A stretch of 64,000 bases of DNA from NCBI GenBank assembly GCA_902464015.1, contig CABQHM010000012.1, forward strand, positions 1 through 64,000. The letters run 5' to 3'. Below the pieces are notes generated by a model. It was not told where the DNA came from. It worked only from the letters and a program-made list of their open reading frames with translations, and did not search any database. The translations under genes and the position numbers were made by a program. The first letter of the stretch is position 1; each line of letters begins with the position of its first letter. Positions 8,385 through 16,796 of this stretch are shown here, in pieces. Source of the stretch: an uncultured Coriobacteriales bacterium (GTDB lineage Bacteria; Actinomycetota; Coriobacteriia; Coriobacteriales; UMGS124).

Positions 8385-8427
8385 GTTCAGTCCTCCCGCA
8401 CTGCGGGATTCGAAGGAGGTGTTTCGC

Positions 8428-8985
8428 ATAGCTAAGTCCGATGAGCCTCGCATCAACGAAGAGATCCGTTGTGCGACGTGCCGTTTGATCGGCGTTGACG
8501 GAAGTCAGCTCGGTATCTTTGCTATTCGCGATGCCCAGCGCGTGGCAGATGACCAGGGCCTCGACCTTGTCGAGATTTCCCCCAACTCTGAACCGCCTGT
8601 GTGCCGTGTCATGAACTACGGCAAGTACAAGTACGAGCAGGAGATTAAGGCCAAGGCCGCCCGTAAGAACCAGGCCAAGGTTGACGTCAAAGAGATGAAG
8701 TTCCGCCCGAAGATCGACACGGGCGACTACGAGACCAAGAAGCGCCACGTCGAGCGCTTCCTTGCAGGCGGTGCCAAGGTCAAGATCACGATCATGTTCC
8801 GCGGTCGTGAGATGGCTCACCCCGAGATTGGCCTCAACATGCTCGAGAAGCTTGCTGAGGACCTGAAGGACGTGTGCACGGTGGAGGTTCCCCCGAAGCT
8901 TGAGGGCCGCAACATGCACATGATGGTGGCACCCCTTCGCCCCAGCACCAAGCCTGCTGCAAAGCCCGCCGAGCAGGAGCAGTAA
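8428..8985 (+). CDS. infC: Translation initiation factor IF-3 (probable AUA start)
   Basis: IF3 binds the 30S subunit and enforces start-codon fidelity. The protein has the N-terminal domain (SDEPRINEEIR ... GVDGSQLGIFAIRDA), the lysine-rich linker near residues 70-85, and the C-domain (KEMKFRPKIDTGDYETKKRH, FRGREMAHPEIG). An AAGGAGGT ribosome binding site sits 7 bases before ATA GCT AAG, making ATA at 8428 the best start. An in-frame GTG at 8419 overlaps the binding site itself and is mechanistically unlikely. Non-canonical infC starts (AUU, AUC) are known from other bacteria and allow IF3 autoregulation. First gene of infC-rpmI-rplT. Confidence 0.93.
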   Translation: MAKSDEPRINEEIRCATCRLIGVDGSQLGIFAIRDAQRVADDQGLDLVEISPNSEPPVCRVMNYGKYKYEQEIKAKAARKNQAKVDVKEMKFRPKIDTGDYETKKRHVERFLAGGAKVKITIMFRGREMAHPEIGLNMLEKLAEDLKDVCTVEVPPKLEGRNMHMMVAPLRPSTKPAAKPAEQEQ

Positions 8986-9046
8986 TTCCCATTGGTACCA
9001 ACCTGGACGCGCCGTGTCCGGGTACGAGAATATAAGGAGAACTTCA

Positions 9047-9244
9047 ATGCCTAAGATGAAGACCGACAAGACGGTCGCCAAGCGCTTCCGTAAGACTGGC
9101 ACCGGCAAGCTCATGCACGTGCAGCGCAACAAGCGCCACATCCTGACCAAGAAGACCGCCAAGCGTAAGCGTCAGCTGCGCGGCCAGGTCGCTCTGGACA
9201 AGACCGAGAAGTGCAAGTACGTCAAGTCGGTTCTCGATCACTAA
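9047..9244 (+). CDS. rpmI: 50S ribosomal protein L35
   Basis: A 65-residue basic protein with the L35 signature: MPKMKTDKTVAKRFRKTGTG near the start, then NKRHILTKKTAKRKRQLRG. The start is the ATG preceded by AAGGAG at 7 bases. It lies between infC and rplT, the classic operon order. Confidence 0.96.
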   Translation: MPKMKTDKTVAKRFRKTGTGKLMHVQRNKRHILTKKTAKRKRQLRGQVALDKTEKCKYVKSVLDH

Positions 9245-9291
9245 GGCCGATTCTTTCCTTATCGTTCCCTCGTCACAAGGAGTGACTAACT

Positions 9292-9678
9292 ATGGCTCGC
9301 ATTAAGCGTTCTCTCAATGCTAAGAAGAAGCGTCGTCGCACTCTTAAAATGGCCAAGGGCTACTTCGGTGCCCGTTCGCGCTGCTACCGTAAGGCTAAGG
9401 AGCAGGTACGTCACTCCCTGATGTACCAGTACCGCGATCGTCGCACGAAGAAGCGCGAGATCCGCAAGCTCTGGATCGCCCGTATCAACGCTGGCTGCCG
9501 CATCAATGGCATCAGCTACTCCCAGTTCATGCACGGCCTGAAGCTGGCCGGCATCGAGCTCGACCGCAAGGTCCTTTCCCAGATGGCCATCGAGGACGCT
9601 GCCTCCTTCGCCGATCTGTGCACCATTGCCAAGAACGCCGTTGCTGAGGCTCGCGCCGCTCTGGCCCAGAACGCCTAA
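9292..9678 (+). CDS. rplT: 50S ribosomal protein L20
   Basis: L20 binds 23S rRNA early in 50S assembly and in several bacteria represses its own operon. The 128-residue protein begins MARIKRSLNAKKKRRRTLKM and contains GYFGARSRCYRKAKEQV and LWIARINAGCR, all typical. AAGGAG precedes the ATG. A strong terminator follows at 9714-9748. If L20 controls this operon, the leader attenuator at 8349-8384 is the likely site. Confidence 0.96.
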   Translation: MARIKRSLNAKKKRRRTLKMAKGYFGARSRCYRKAKEQVRHSLMYQYRDRRTKKREIRKLWIARINAGCRINGISYSQFMHGLKLAGIELDRKVLSQMAIEDAASFADLCTIAKNAVAEARAALAQNA

Positions 9679-9713
9679 GTTTTCTTGCGTTCAAGGTTTT
9701 CTTGAATCATGAA

Positions 9714-9748
9714 GGGGCCGTCTTCCGAAAGGAGGGCGGCCCCTTTTG
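9714..9748 (+). terminator. Terminator of infC-rpmI-rplT
   Basis: GGGGCCGTCTTC and GGAGGGCGGCCCC form a long stem with a CGAAA loop, followed by TTTT. Confidence 0.9.
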
Positions 9749-9985
9749 CATGCAGAGGAGTGCCTGCATGAGCGTCCGGCCCCTGCATGTGTGGCCATTC
9801 CCTGTGTGGACACGAATGCCAGACGCAAGGCCTACGGCGTTTTGTTGGGACGCTAACCTCTGCAAACAGTTTTAGTAGGCACAAACGGCCTTTGCGACGT
9901 TGCCCGTCGTTGAACGGGCCGTACCCTCAGACGATGAGTGTGGTGCTGGTACGTACATGCAGACGACTGCGCTACCGGTGCATAC
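9749..9985 (+). other. Intergenic stretch without recognised gene
   Basis: Lies between the rplT terminator and the minus-strand terminator of the WecA/TagO gene. Both strands contain only short open frames with no ribosome binding site or family match. I see no convincing feature here. Confidence 0.5.
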
Positions 9986-10022
9986 AAAAACGCCCCATGC
10001 TGCATCTCGTGCACATGGGGCG
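9986..10022 (-). terminator. Terminator after WecA/TagO gene
   Basis: On the minus strand CGCCCCATG pairs with CATGGGGCG around a loop of about 13 bases and is followed by TTTTTG. It lies about 40 bases past the stop of the minus-strand gene. Confidence 0.85.
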
Positions 10023-10063
10023 TCGTGTGTATGGTGGAGCGTGCGACTTGCCCGCTTGTCAAT

Positions 10064-11218
10064 CTACTTGCTTGCGCTTTCCTCTTCTACCTGTTCGGCG
10101 CTTACGATCTCATCGGTATGCGTTTTGGGGTTGTAACGGTGCAGCAGCACGGGCTTAAAGAGGTGCAGCTTCCTAATGAAGACAGCCGAGACGCTTACAA
10201 GCAGGATGAACACGATAAAACGCAAGGGGAGCGCGACCTTGGTCATGATGATGGCGCCTGCTGCCAAAAGAATCGACCAGCCGTAGATCATGATTGCGGC
10301 TTGCTTCTGGTCGAAGCCCTGCTTGATAAGCCTGTGTTGGATGTGGCCGTTGTCGGCCTGCGAAATGGCCGTATGGCCGCGACGACGACGCACGATGGCA
10401 GCGAACGTGTCGATGATGGGCACGCCGGCGATGACGAGCGGCACAATGAGGGTCGTAGCCGCCGCGACGCGGTTGACGCCCAGCAGCGCGATGACGCCGA
10501 GCAAAAAGCCCAGCATGTTCGAGCCGCAGTCGCCCATGAAGATCGATGCCGGGTTGAAGTTGTAGCGCAAAAAGCCCAGGCAGCAGCCAGCGAGGATGCA
10601 GGCAAGCACGGCGGCGTCAATCTGATGGGCCTCATAGGACAGGTAGAACATTGCGGCGCAGGAGATGGCTGTGATGCCGGCTGCAAGGCCATCGAGTCCG
10701 TCGATAAGGTTGATGACGTTAGTGAAGGCCACAAGGTAGACGACCGTGATGGGGTAGGCGAGCCATCCGATGGGAATGAGCTCAGTCGTGAAAGGGTTGG
10801 CGACATTGCCGATGACCAGGCCGGAGGCAGCGGCTACGCATGCAGCGAGAATCTGCCCCAACAGTTTCTGGCGAGGCTTGAGGTTGCGCACGTCGTCGAT
10901 GGCACCCGTGAGGAAAACAATGACGACGGCAACGGTCAGCAGCTTGTAGTCGACGCCCTGCAGCTGCATATGCGGGACGAAGACGGTGGGCCACCCAAGC
11001 AGCTTGGTCCCCGCCACTTGCACCGCCACGGCAGCCACAAGTCCTAGGGCGATGCCGATGCCGCCCATGCGAGGAATCGGGACCTTGTTGATGCGCCTCT
11101 CGTCGGGCTTGTCGATAGCACCCAGGTGCTGGGCGATGCATTTGGCCAGAGGGGTTGCCAGGAGCGTCGCAAGCAGCGCAACAAGAAAGAGAAGGGGATA
11201 ATGCTCGGTCGGGTTCAC
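10064..11218 (-). CDS. tagO: UDP-GlcNAc:undecaprenyl-phosphate GlcNAc-1-P transferase (WecA/TagO type)
   Basis: Polytopic enzyme that transfers a HexNAc-1-phosphate to undecaprenyl phosphate, starting teichoic-acid-like or other envelope glycopolymers. The 384-residue protein has about ten membrane segments and MraY/WecA superfamily motifs: PDERRINKVPIPRMGG near residue 40, DDVRNLKP near 110, NVINLIDGLDGLAAG near 175, NPASIFMGDCGSNMLG near 230 and the basic loop RRRRGHTAISQADNGHIQHR near 285. The GTG at 11218 is preceded by GGAGGT. It starts 5 bases after the stop of the surface protein gene, so the two are probably one transcript. A role in starting the polymer attached by the LCP protein at 53046 is an inference. 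Confidence 0.9.
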   Translation of the reverse strand: MNPTEHYPLLFLVALLATLLATPLAKCIAQHLGAIDKPDERRINKVPIPRMGGIGIALGLVAAVAVQVAGTKLLGWPTVFVPHMQLQGVDYKLLTVAVVIVFLTGAIDDVRNLKPRQKLLGQILAACVAAASGLVIGNVANPFTTELIPIGWLAYPITVVYLVAFTNVINLIDGLDGLAAGITAISCAAMFYLSYEAHQIDAAVLACILAGCCLGFLRYNFNPASIFMGDCGSNMLGFLLGVIALLGVNRVAAATTLIVPLVIAGVPIIDTFAAIVRRRRGHTAISQADNGHIQHRLIKQGFDQKQAAIMIYGWSILLAAGAIIMTKVALPLRFIVFILLVSVSAVFIRKLHLFKPVLLHRYNPKTHTDEIVSAEQVEEESASK

Positions 11219-11222
11219 GCGC

Positions 11223-13727
11223 TTACCTCCCGGCCCTCGCCGCATCGCGGCGCATGCGGGCGAACAGCGCACCCGCTGCAGCCAAGAACAACGATCCTGC
11301 GATTCCGAAGGCGGCCATGCCTGCGAGGTCGGTGGGGTCGGCCGTCTGGGGGATGGTCAGCGTGGTGCCTGCGTCCCCCGTGCCCTGCTGCACGATTTTC
11401 CAGTTGGCAATCAGCGTACCCGTGAAGTTGCCCATGCCTTGCAGCACGATTGTGGCGTCGCCGATGTTCGTGTTGTTGGTGAAGCCTACGACCTGGTAAT
11501 CCACGCCCACGACAAGCTCAATGGTGACGCCGTCGACCTCGTAAGTGACGGACTTGGGCTGAGGAGACATTGCCTGCCCGGTGTAGGGCAGGTTCGGCAT
11601 TGTGACGCTCGTGAGACTCATGTCTGCCGGTGCGATGTCAAACGTCGTCTTCAGCGAACCGGTGCAGGCCCCGATGCCGGTTGCAGTTGCGGTTGCCGTG
11701 CCGACCTTTACGTTGTCGGAATAGCTCAGGGTGTAGTCGGTGCCCTCAGTGAGCGTCGCGCCGCCGACGGTGAGTGTGGCGCCTGTGGCCTGGATAGGTG
11801 AGCCGGTATAGGTCAGCGACGAGAAGCTAAGCGTGAGCTGGCCCTGGGAGATGTCCTTGGTGGTCGTGATGGCCTCAACGTCACCGGTACCCTGCGCATC
11901 GCCCGTACCCTCGGGCAGGGTGGCGGCATCTGGGCCAGCTGCCTCGGCGTTGCTGGTGTCTGCGGCGGTGCCGTCCTGGGTGCTCTCGTCAGCCGTTCCG
12001 GCTTCGCCTTGATCGGCCTCACCATCAGCACCGGTGCTGCTTGCGTCGGTGTCTTCGGCTTTCTGACCGTCCCCGGAGCCTATCTCGCCCTCGCTGCCTT
12101 GGTCGCCTGCCTCGCCCGCGTCACCCTCGCCGTTCTGGCTATCCTCAGCTCCCTCTTCGTTTGTGCCCTCAACGCCTGCCTGTCCATCCTGGGTGTCCGC
12201 TTGGCCCACGCTGCCCTCGGTGTCCTGGCTGCCTTCGCTGCCTGCCTCGCCGGTCTGGTCGTCCTGGGTGTTCGTTTCGCCCTCAGAACCTGCCGCATCC
12301 TCGCTCGGCCGTGCCTCCTGGGCCTCGGCCTCGGCAGCCGCTTGTTGTGCGGCCAGCTTGGCGGGGTCCACGACGGTGAGTTGGCGGGTGACTATGCCCG
12401 AGCACAGTTCGCTTTTGGAGTTCGCCTTCACCGTGAGCACGGCTATCGAGGTGCGCTCGTTGTAGTTGATGGTGGCGGTGTAGTTCACCGGGTCGATGAC
12501 GGTGCCGTCGGGTGCCATGACGTTGAAGTTGGGCATCGTGACGGTGCCTTGGTCGTTAAGGTAGAAGTTGCCTTTGCCGTCCTCGCCGGTGATGCCCACG
12601 ATGGTGCATGTGCCCAGGTCGTAGGCGGCAGTGGGGGCGCCCCCGTCGACAACGACGACGCCAAAACGCGGGTTGGAACCGTCGGCGTCGGTGGCGCTGA
12701 TGGTGACGGTGCCGGCCTTGATCGCCGTGAGCGTGCCGTCGGCAGTGGCCGAGACGATGGAGGTGTTCGCGCTGTTCCAGATGAAGCCGCCCGTCTTCAC
12801 GGCAACCTTGGCTCCGGTGAAGTCGTAGGAATAGCCCGCCGGGCCGAACCACAGGGTGCCCTCGACGGTGGCCTCAACGCCAGGCTGAACGACGTCGCCG
12901 CTCTTCATCTCGAGTTTCTCGGGCAGCGTGACGTTAGTGACGTTGGCGGCGGCGACATTGACCGTGTAGGTCGCCTCGCCTGAGGTAACCTGCGCCTGGG
13001 ATTGGGCGGCGCCGTCAAAGGAGAGCTCAATTGCCCAGGAGACGTTGCCGTCCGCATCGCGCACGCATGCGCAGCCGATGTTCGTGGCATCCATGAGCCA
13101 GCCGGCCTGCGTTGCGTAGTCGTCGCTGCTGACGAGCGTGGCAAGGACCGTCTTGGCGTCGGTTTCGTCGGTTGCAGAGCCCCAAACGAGCACCTCGGCG
13201 GCGATGCGCTCGTTGGTGGTGTTGAAGGCCGTCCCATCGGGGCGGATGTCCGAGCGCGCCAGCACGCTTTCGGCAACGCGCTGCCAGGCGGCAGTTTCGA
13301 GGTCGGCGTCCTGTGCGATTGCGGCAGACCCAACCTGGGAACGCATGTCGTTGAGGGCGGTGTAGAACGCTTGCACGGCGGCGGTGTCATTGGTGAGGGA
13401 CACATCAACTGCCAGGGAGTTCTGTGCAACGAGACCCTGCAGCGCCTCGTCTGCCTCAATTGAATCCCACGAGAGGCTCTTTACCGAAAGGGGCTGGGCC
13501 AAAGCCTGCGTCGAGGTGGACGTGGCGGCCCCGGAGGACTGTGCGGTCTGCTCGGTGGCCTGCCTGTCTTGATCGGCGGCGGCCTGTGCGCCTTGCTCAG
13601 CGTCTTGCGCTTCATCTGCAAAGGCGGGTGCGGCAAAGCCTGCTGGAACGGCAAGGGATGCCAGCAGGGCAAGGGCGCTCAAAGTCTGCGCGCACGGGTG
13701 GGGCGCGCTGATGTGGTTGCGGCGCAT
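11223..13727 (-). CDS. Wall-anchored surface protein with CAP-like, Ig-like and acidic repeat regions
   Basis: An 834-residue exported protein. Residues 1-37 form a signal peptide (basic start, LSALALLASLAVPAGFAAPAFA). Residues 95-235 look like a degenerate CAP/SCP domain (LNDMRSQVG ... IRPDGTAF ... NIGCACVRDADG). A bacterial Ig-like (Big2-type) domain follows around 290-345. Residues 455-610 are a highly acidic Gly/Glu/Asp/Gln low-complexity stalk, then two repeat modules (LTYTGSPIQATG and LPYTGQAMSPQPKSV). The C-terminus is a sorting signal: IPQTA, a hydrophobic helix and an Arg-rich tail, i.e. a variant LPxTG with Ala in place of Gly. AAAGGAG precedes the ATG. Likely sortase substrate; adhesin function is only a guess. 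Confidence 0.85.
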   Translation of the reverse strand: MRRNHISAPHPCAQTLSALALLASLAVPAGFAAPAFADEAQDAEQGAQAAADQDRQATEQTAQSSGAATSTSTQALAQPLSVKSLSWDSIEADEALQGLVAQNSLAVDVSLTNDTAAVQAFYTALNDMRSQVGSAAIAQDADLETAAWQRVAESVLARSDIRPDGTAFNTTNERIAAEVLVWGSATDETDAKTVLATLVSSDDYATQAGWLMDATNIGCACVRDADGNVSWAIELSFDGAAQSQAQVTSGEATYTVNVAAANVTNVTLPEKLEMKSGDVVQPGVEATVEGTLWFGPAGYSYDFTGAKVAVKTGGFIWNSANTSIVSATADGTLTAIKAGTVTISATDADGSNPRFGVVVVDGGAPTAAYDLGTCTIVGITGEDGKGNFYLNDQGTVTMPNFNVMAPDGTVIDPVNYTATINYNERTSIAVLTVKANSKSELCSGIVTRQLTVVDPAKLAAQQAAAEAEAQEARPSEDAAGSEGETNTQDDQTGEAGSEGSQDTEGSVGQADTQDGQAGVEGTNEEGAEDSQNGEGDAGEAGDQGSEGEIGSGDGQKAEDTDASSTGADGEADQGEAGTADESTQDGTAADTSNAEAAGPDAATLPEGTGDAQGTGDVEAITTTKDISQGQLTLSFSSLTYTGSPIQATGATLTVGGATLTEGTDYTLSYSDNVKVGTATATATGIGACTGSLKTTFDIAPADMSLTSVTMPNLPYTGQAMSPQPKSVTYEVDGVTIELVVGVDYQVVGFTNNTNIGDATIVLQGMGNFTGTLIANWKIVQQGTGDAGTTLTIPQTADPTDLAGMAAFGIAGSLFLAAAGALFARMRRDAARAGR

Positions 13728-13929
13728 AGTTGCTCCTTTATTCGCCGCCCTGCCGATAAGGTGCCGGCATGGGGCGGCTCAATAGAATCACATGCGATTT
13801 TACCCGTTAGAACTGAAGTAGGGCTGATGGGAGGCCACACTGCACAGCTCTACCAGAGGGTTTGAGGGCTTCTGTGAGGAGTTTCATGCCAGAGTGCAAA
13901 GAATGTTGAAAACTGTGCAAGATTCTCTC

Positions 13930-13958
13930 TTCACGCGCGGGGGCAATATTGCTATAGT
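13930..13958 (+). promoter_or_regulatory. Promoter of orphan small RNA
   Basis: TTCACG at 13930-13935, a 17-base spacer and TATAGT at 13953-13958, predicting transcription from about 13965. No coding sequence follows, only a structured region and a terminator. Confidence 0.6.
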
Positions 13959-13964
13959 TTGAGC

Positions 13965-14181
13965 CGTCCAGCCTCCGCTATCCAGCTGCGGTCGGCCGAC
14001 ATTAATTTGCAGGGAACCCAGGATTGCGTGCCCTATGGATATCCTCCTTCGTTGGGGAAGCCAAAATGCACGAGGAGGGTACCCACCTCGATGAGGTGGG
14101 CCAACTTGCAACTTTGTGGGGGTTGGACCTTACCGTAAATGTGAGGGCGCGGTGCAGGCTTGTTGCATCGCGCCTTTTTTT
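13965..14181 (+). ncRNA. Structured small RNA, family not recognised
   Basis: About 217 bases bounded by a promoter and a strong terminator, without a plausible reading frame. GTCCAGCCTCC near the 5' end (13967-13977) can pair with GGGGGTTGGAC (14118-14128), closing the molecule. Inside are a 12-bp bulged hairpin (TATCCTCC.. with ..GGAGGGTA, about 14039-14091) and a perfect 8-bp hairpin CCCACCTC/GAGGTGGG. I do not find SRP, T-box or tmRNA signatures. A 6S-like RNA is possible but unproven. It is followed directly by the tRNA-Ala promoter. Confidence 0.6.
14146..14181 (+). terminator. Terminator of the orphan small RNA
   Basis: GGCGCGGTGCA pairs with TGCATCGCGCC (11 bp, one G-T pair) around a 7-base loop and is followed by seven T residues. 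Confidence 0.9.
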
Positions 14182-14192
14182 GATTTCGGTTC

Positions 14193-14221
14193 TTGACAGC
14201 GTTTGCGCACAATGTGAAAAT
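14193..14221 (+). promoter_or_regulatory. Promoter of tRNA-Ala
   Basis: A consensus TTGACA at 14193-14198 and a weaker GAAAAT at 14216-14221 with a 17-base spacer, 19 bases before the tRNA. Confidence 0.65.
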
Positions 14222-14240
14222 AACCGTTGCACTTTGTTTT

Positions 14241-14316
14241 GGGGATGTGGCTCAGTTGGGAGAGCGCTGCCTTCGCATGGCAGAGGTCGGGGGTTCGACT
14301 CCCCTCATCTCCACCA
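14241..14316 (+). tRNA. tRNA-Ala (CGC)
   Basis: Cloverleaf with acceptor stem GGGGATG/CATCTCC containing the alanine identity pair G3-U70, D-arm GCTCAGTTGGGAGAGC, anticodon loop TTCGCAT (anticodon CGC), T-arm GGTTCGACTCC and encoded CCA. Confidence 0.96.
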
Positions 14317-14328
14317 CCGACATTGAGA

Positions 14329-14363
14329 CTGTCGATTCGCTTTTGCGGGTCGGCAGTTTTTTT
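14329..14363 (+). terminator. Terminator after tRNA-Ala
   Basis: A 12-bp stem (CTGTCGATTCGC with GCGGGTCGGCAG, several G-U pairs), a TTTT loop and seven T residues. Confidence 0.85.
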
Positions 14364-14475
14364 ATGCCGCTGTTGTGTGTATTCCGCAACTAATTTGCAT
14401 TCTAAAAGCAGTTCCACTCACCAAAAAGTATATTACCCGTACTTTATTCAGTAGTACTTCGACTAAGGACTGCCC

Positions 14476-15744
14476 ATGGAGTACAAGCCCCTGCAAGTGC
14501 CCGCAAGCGCGGGTTTCACTGGTTCGCATGTGGAGGGCGGCGTGTGCGTGGCCGCTGGGTTCAAGGCCGGCGCCGTGCACGCAGGTTTCCAGCCCGACCC
14601 CGACCGCCTCGACCTGGCCATGGTCGTGGCCGACGAGCCCGCCGCCGTTGCCGGCGTGTTCACCACCAACGTCTTCTGCGCCGCCCCCGTCACGGTTGAT
14701 CGCGAGCATATCGCTCAGTCGGGCTATGCGCGCGCCTTTGTCGCCAACACCAAGTACGCCAACGCCGCGACCGGCGAACCTGGCCTGCGCAATGCCTACA
14801 AGACGGCCGACATGGTCGCCTCTATCCTTGACTGCCCGGCTGAGCAGGTGCTTGTTGCCTCAACCGGTATCATCGGCCAGCATCTCAACATGGACACGAT
14901 GCAGGCGGGCCTTCCGAAGGTCGCCGCTGTGCTCGGGCGCGACCTTGAGATCAACGATTACGCGAGCGCCCGCGCCATCATGACGACCGACACCAAGCCC
15001 AAGCGTTGCGCCGTCGCCTGGCGCGACGAGTCGGGCGCCGTCTATCACCTGGGCGGCATGTGCAAGGGTTCGGGCATGATCAGCCCCAACATGGCGACGA
15101 TGATCTGCATGCTTACCACCGACGCCCCCGTTGCTCCCGCGGTGCTCGACTGCGCCCTGCATACCGCCGTCGATGCCACGTTCAACCGCGTGACGGTGGA
15201 CTCGGACACCTCCACCAACGACACCTGCGTCATCATGGCAAGCGGTGCGGCCGGCGGCGAGACCATCGAGTTCGCCCGGGGTACCCGCTACGACGCCTTT
15301 GCGGCGGCTCTGCTCGAGGTGTGCTCGGGCCTTGCCCGTCAGATTGCGGCCGACGGCGAAGGCGCCACGCGTCTTGTGTGCGTCACCGTTATGGGTGCCG
15401 CCACGCAGGACGATGCCGACGCGGCTGCGCGCACGGTGGCCACTTCTCCGCTTGTGAAGACCGCCATCGCCGGCCATGACGCAAACTGGGGCCGCATCGC
15501 CGCCGCCCTGGGGCGCTCGGGCGCCAAGTTCGACCAGTACGACGTCGACATCGACATCCTGGGCATCCCGGTGTGCCGCGGCGGTCTGGTGGTAGACTTC
15601 GACGAGGACGAGGCCCTGGCCCGTTTCGAGCAGCCGCAGGTCGACATCGTGTGCGACCTGGGTGCCGGCGAGTGCCAATCCACCATCTGGACCTGCGACC
15701 TCACGCACGGCTACATCTCCATCAACGCCGACTACAGGAGCTAG
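14476..15744 (+). CDS. argJ: Bifunctional ornithine acetyltransferase / N-acetylglutamate synthase
   Basis: ArgJ moves the acetyl group from N-acetylornithine to glutamate, closing the acetyl cycle of arginine synthesis. The 422-residue precursor self-cleaves before the threonine of the NMATM segment (KGSGMISPNMATM, about residue 205), giving alpha and beta chains. Other family motifs are GVFTTNVFCAAPV near residue 57, ASTGIIGQHL near 135, and GHDANWGRIAAALGRSG near 333. AAGGA precedes the ATG at 7 bases. It is the first gene of argJ-argB-argD; argC, usual first gene of such clusters, is not here. Whether it also makes N-acetylglutamate from acetyl-CoA cannot be read from sequence. Confidence 0.95.
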   Translation: MEYKPLQVPASAGFTGSHVEGGVCVAAGFKAGAVHAGFQPDPDRLDLAMVVADEPAAVAGVFTTNVFCAAPVTVDREHIAQSGYARAFVANTKYANAATGEPGLRNAYKTADMVASILDCPAEQVLVASTGIIGQHLNMDTMQAGLPKVAAVLGRDLEINDYASARAIMTTDTKPKRCAVAWRDESGAVYHLGGMCKGSGMISPNMATMICMLTTDAPVAPAVLDCALHTAVDATFNRVTVDSDTSTNDTCVIMASGAAGGETIEFARGTRYDAFAAALLEVCSGLARQIAADGEGATRLVCVTVMGAATQDDADAAARTVATSPLVKTAIAGHDANWGRIAAALGRSGAKFDQYDVDIDILGIPVCRGGLVVDFDEDEALARFEQPQVDIVCDLGAGECQSTIWTCDLTHGYISINADYRS

Positions 15745-15750
15745 CGAACT

Positions 15751-16701
15751 ATGTCAGACACGAAGACAGAGGCGCAGCGCTCGAGCCTTGAGGTGGCCCA
15801 GGAGCATGCGCTTATTCTCACGCAGGCGCTTCCTTGGGTGAAGGCCCTGGCAGGCAAGACGATCGTCATCAAGTACGGCGGCGCGGCCATGGTCGACGAG
15901 ACCCTGCGCGCGTCGGTGATGGAAGACATCATGCTCATGAAGCTCGTGGGCGCCCGTCCCGTCATCGTGCACGGCGGCGGCAAGGACATCTCTGCCCTCG
16001 TGGAGAAGCTGGGCCTGCCCGTCGAGTTCAAGAACGGCCTGCGCGTGACGACGCCCGAGGTCATGCGCGTGGTAAGCATGGTCCTGTCGGGCAAGGTCAA
16101 CGAGGAGCTTGTCCTGGCGCTCAACGCCCACGGCAATCTTGCGGTGGGCCTGTCGGGCGTCGACGGGTCGATGGTGCACTGCGAGATCGCCGACCCGTCG
16201 GTGGGCCTGGTGGGCTCGGTCAAGATGGTCGACCCCGAGCTTGTCAACCAGCTGTGTGACAAGGGTTACATCCCCGTTATCGCAAGTGTGGGCATCGGGC
16301 CCGAAGGTCAGGCGGTCAACGTCAACGCCGACACCTTTGCCAGCGCCTTGGCGCAGACCTGCAATGCCTCCAAGATCATCTTCCTCACCGACGTCGACGG
16401 TCTGTATCGCGACTTCTCCGACAAGTCTTCGCTCATCAGCCGCCTTACCGCCGCAGATGCCCAGGCGCTTGTGGACTCCGGCACGCTGAGCAAGGGTATG
16501 ATCCCGAAGGTTCGCGCCGTGCTCGATGCGATTGATGGCGGCGTTGAGCGCGCCCACATCCTCAACGGTACGGTGGAGCACTCGCTCGTGCTCGAGCTTT
16601 TCACCGATTGCGGCGTGGGCACCATGATCGCCCGCACCGAGGCCGACCTGCACCGTCACGACATCCTCTCTCGCGTGAAGAGGATTGTCGTCAATAAATA
16701 G
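15751..16701 (+). CDS. argB: Acetylglutamate kinase
   Basis: Amino-acid kinase family enzyme phosphorylating N-acetylglutamate, often the arginine-inhibited step. The 316-residue protein has the ATP-site glycine motifs TIVIKYGGAAM near residue 37 and PVIVHGGGKDIS near 70, the substrate segment FKNGLRVT, and NVNADTFASALA and FLTDVDGLY near 195-215. The N-terminal helix (residues 1-25) resembles the extension found in arginine-sensitive, hexameric enzymes, so feedback inhibition is plausible. It begins 6 bases after argJ stops. Confidence 0.95.
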   Translation: MSDTKTEAQRSSLEVAQEHALILTQALPWVKALAGKTIVIKYGGAAMVDETLRASVMEDIMLMKLVGARPVIVHGGGKDISALVEKLGLPVEFKNGLRVTTPEVMRVVSMVLSGKVNEELVLALNAHGNLAVGLSGVDGSMVHCEIADPSVGLVGSVKMVDPELVNQLCDKGYIPVIASVGIGPEGQAVNVNADTFASALAQTCNASKIIFLTDVDGLYRDFSDKSSLISRLTAADAQALVDSGTLSKGMIPKVRAVLDAIDGGVERAHILNGTVEHSLVLELFTDCGVGTMIARTEADLHRHDILSRVKRIVVNK

Positions 16702-16796
16702 CATGCATATGGGGCTGACTTCGGTAAAGCGTGCGGGTACATACGCATTGCGGCTGCAGCCAGCCTCAATGACACTTTTGAGATGGGAGAACTACC

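Noticed and set aside
13728..13929. Additional small gene between the surface protein and the small RNA
   Set aside because: Only short frames without ribosome binding sites. The region probably holds the minus-strand promoter of the surface protein, but I could not define it.
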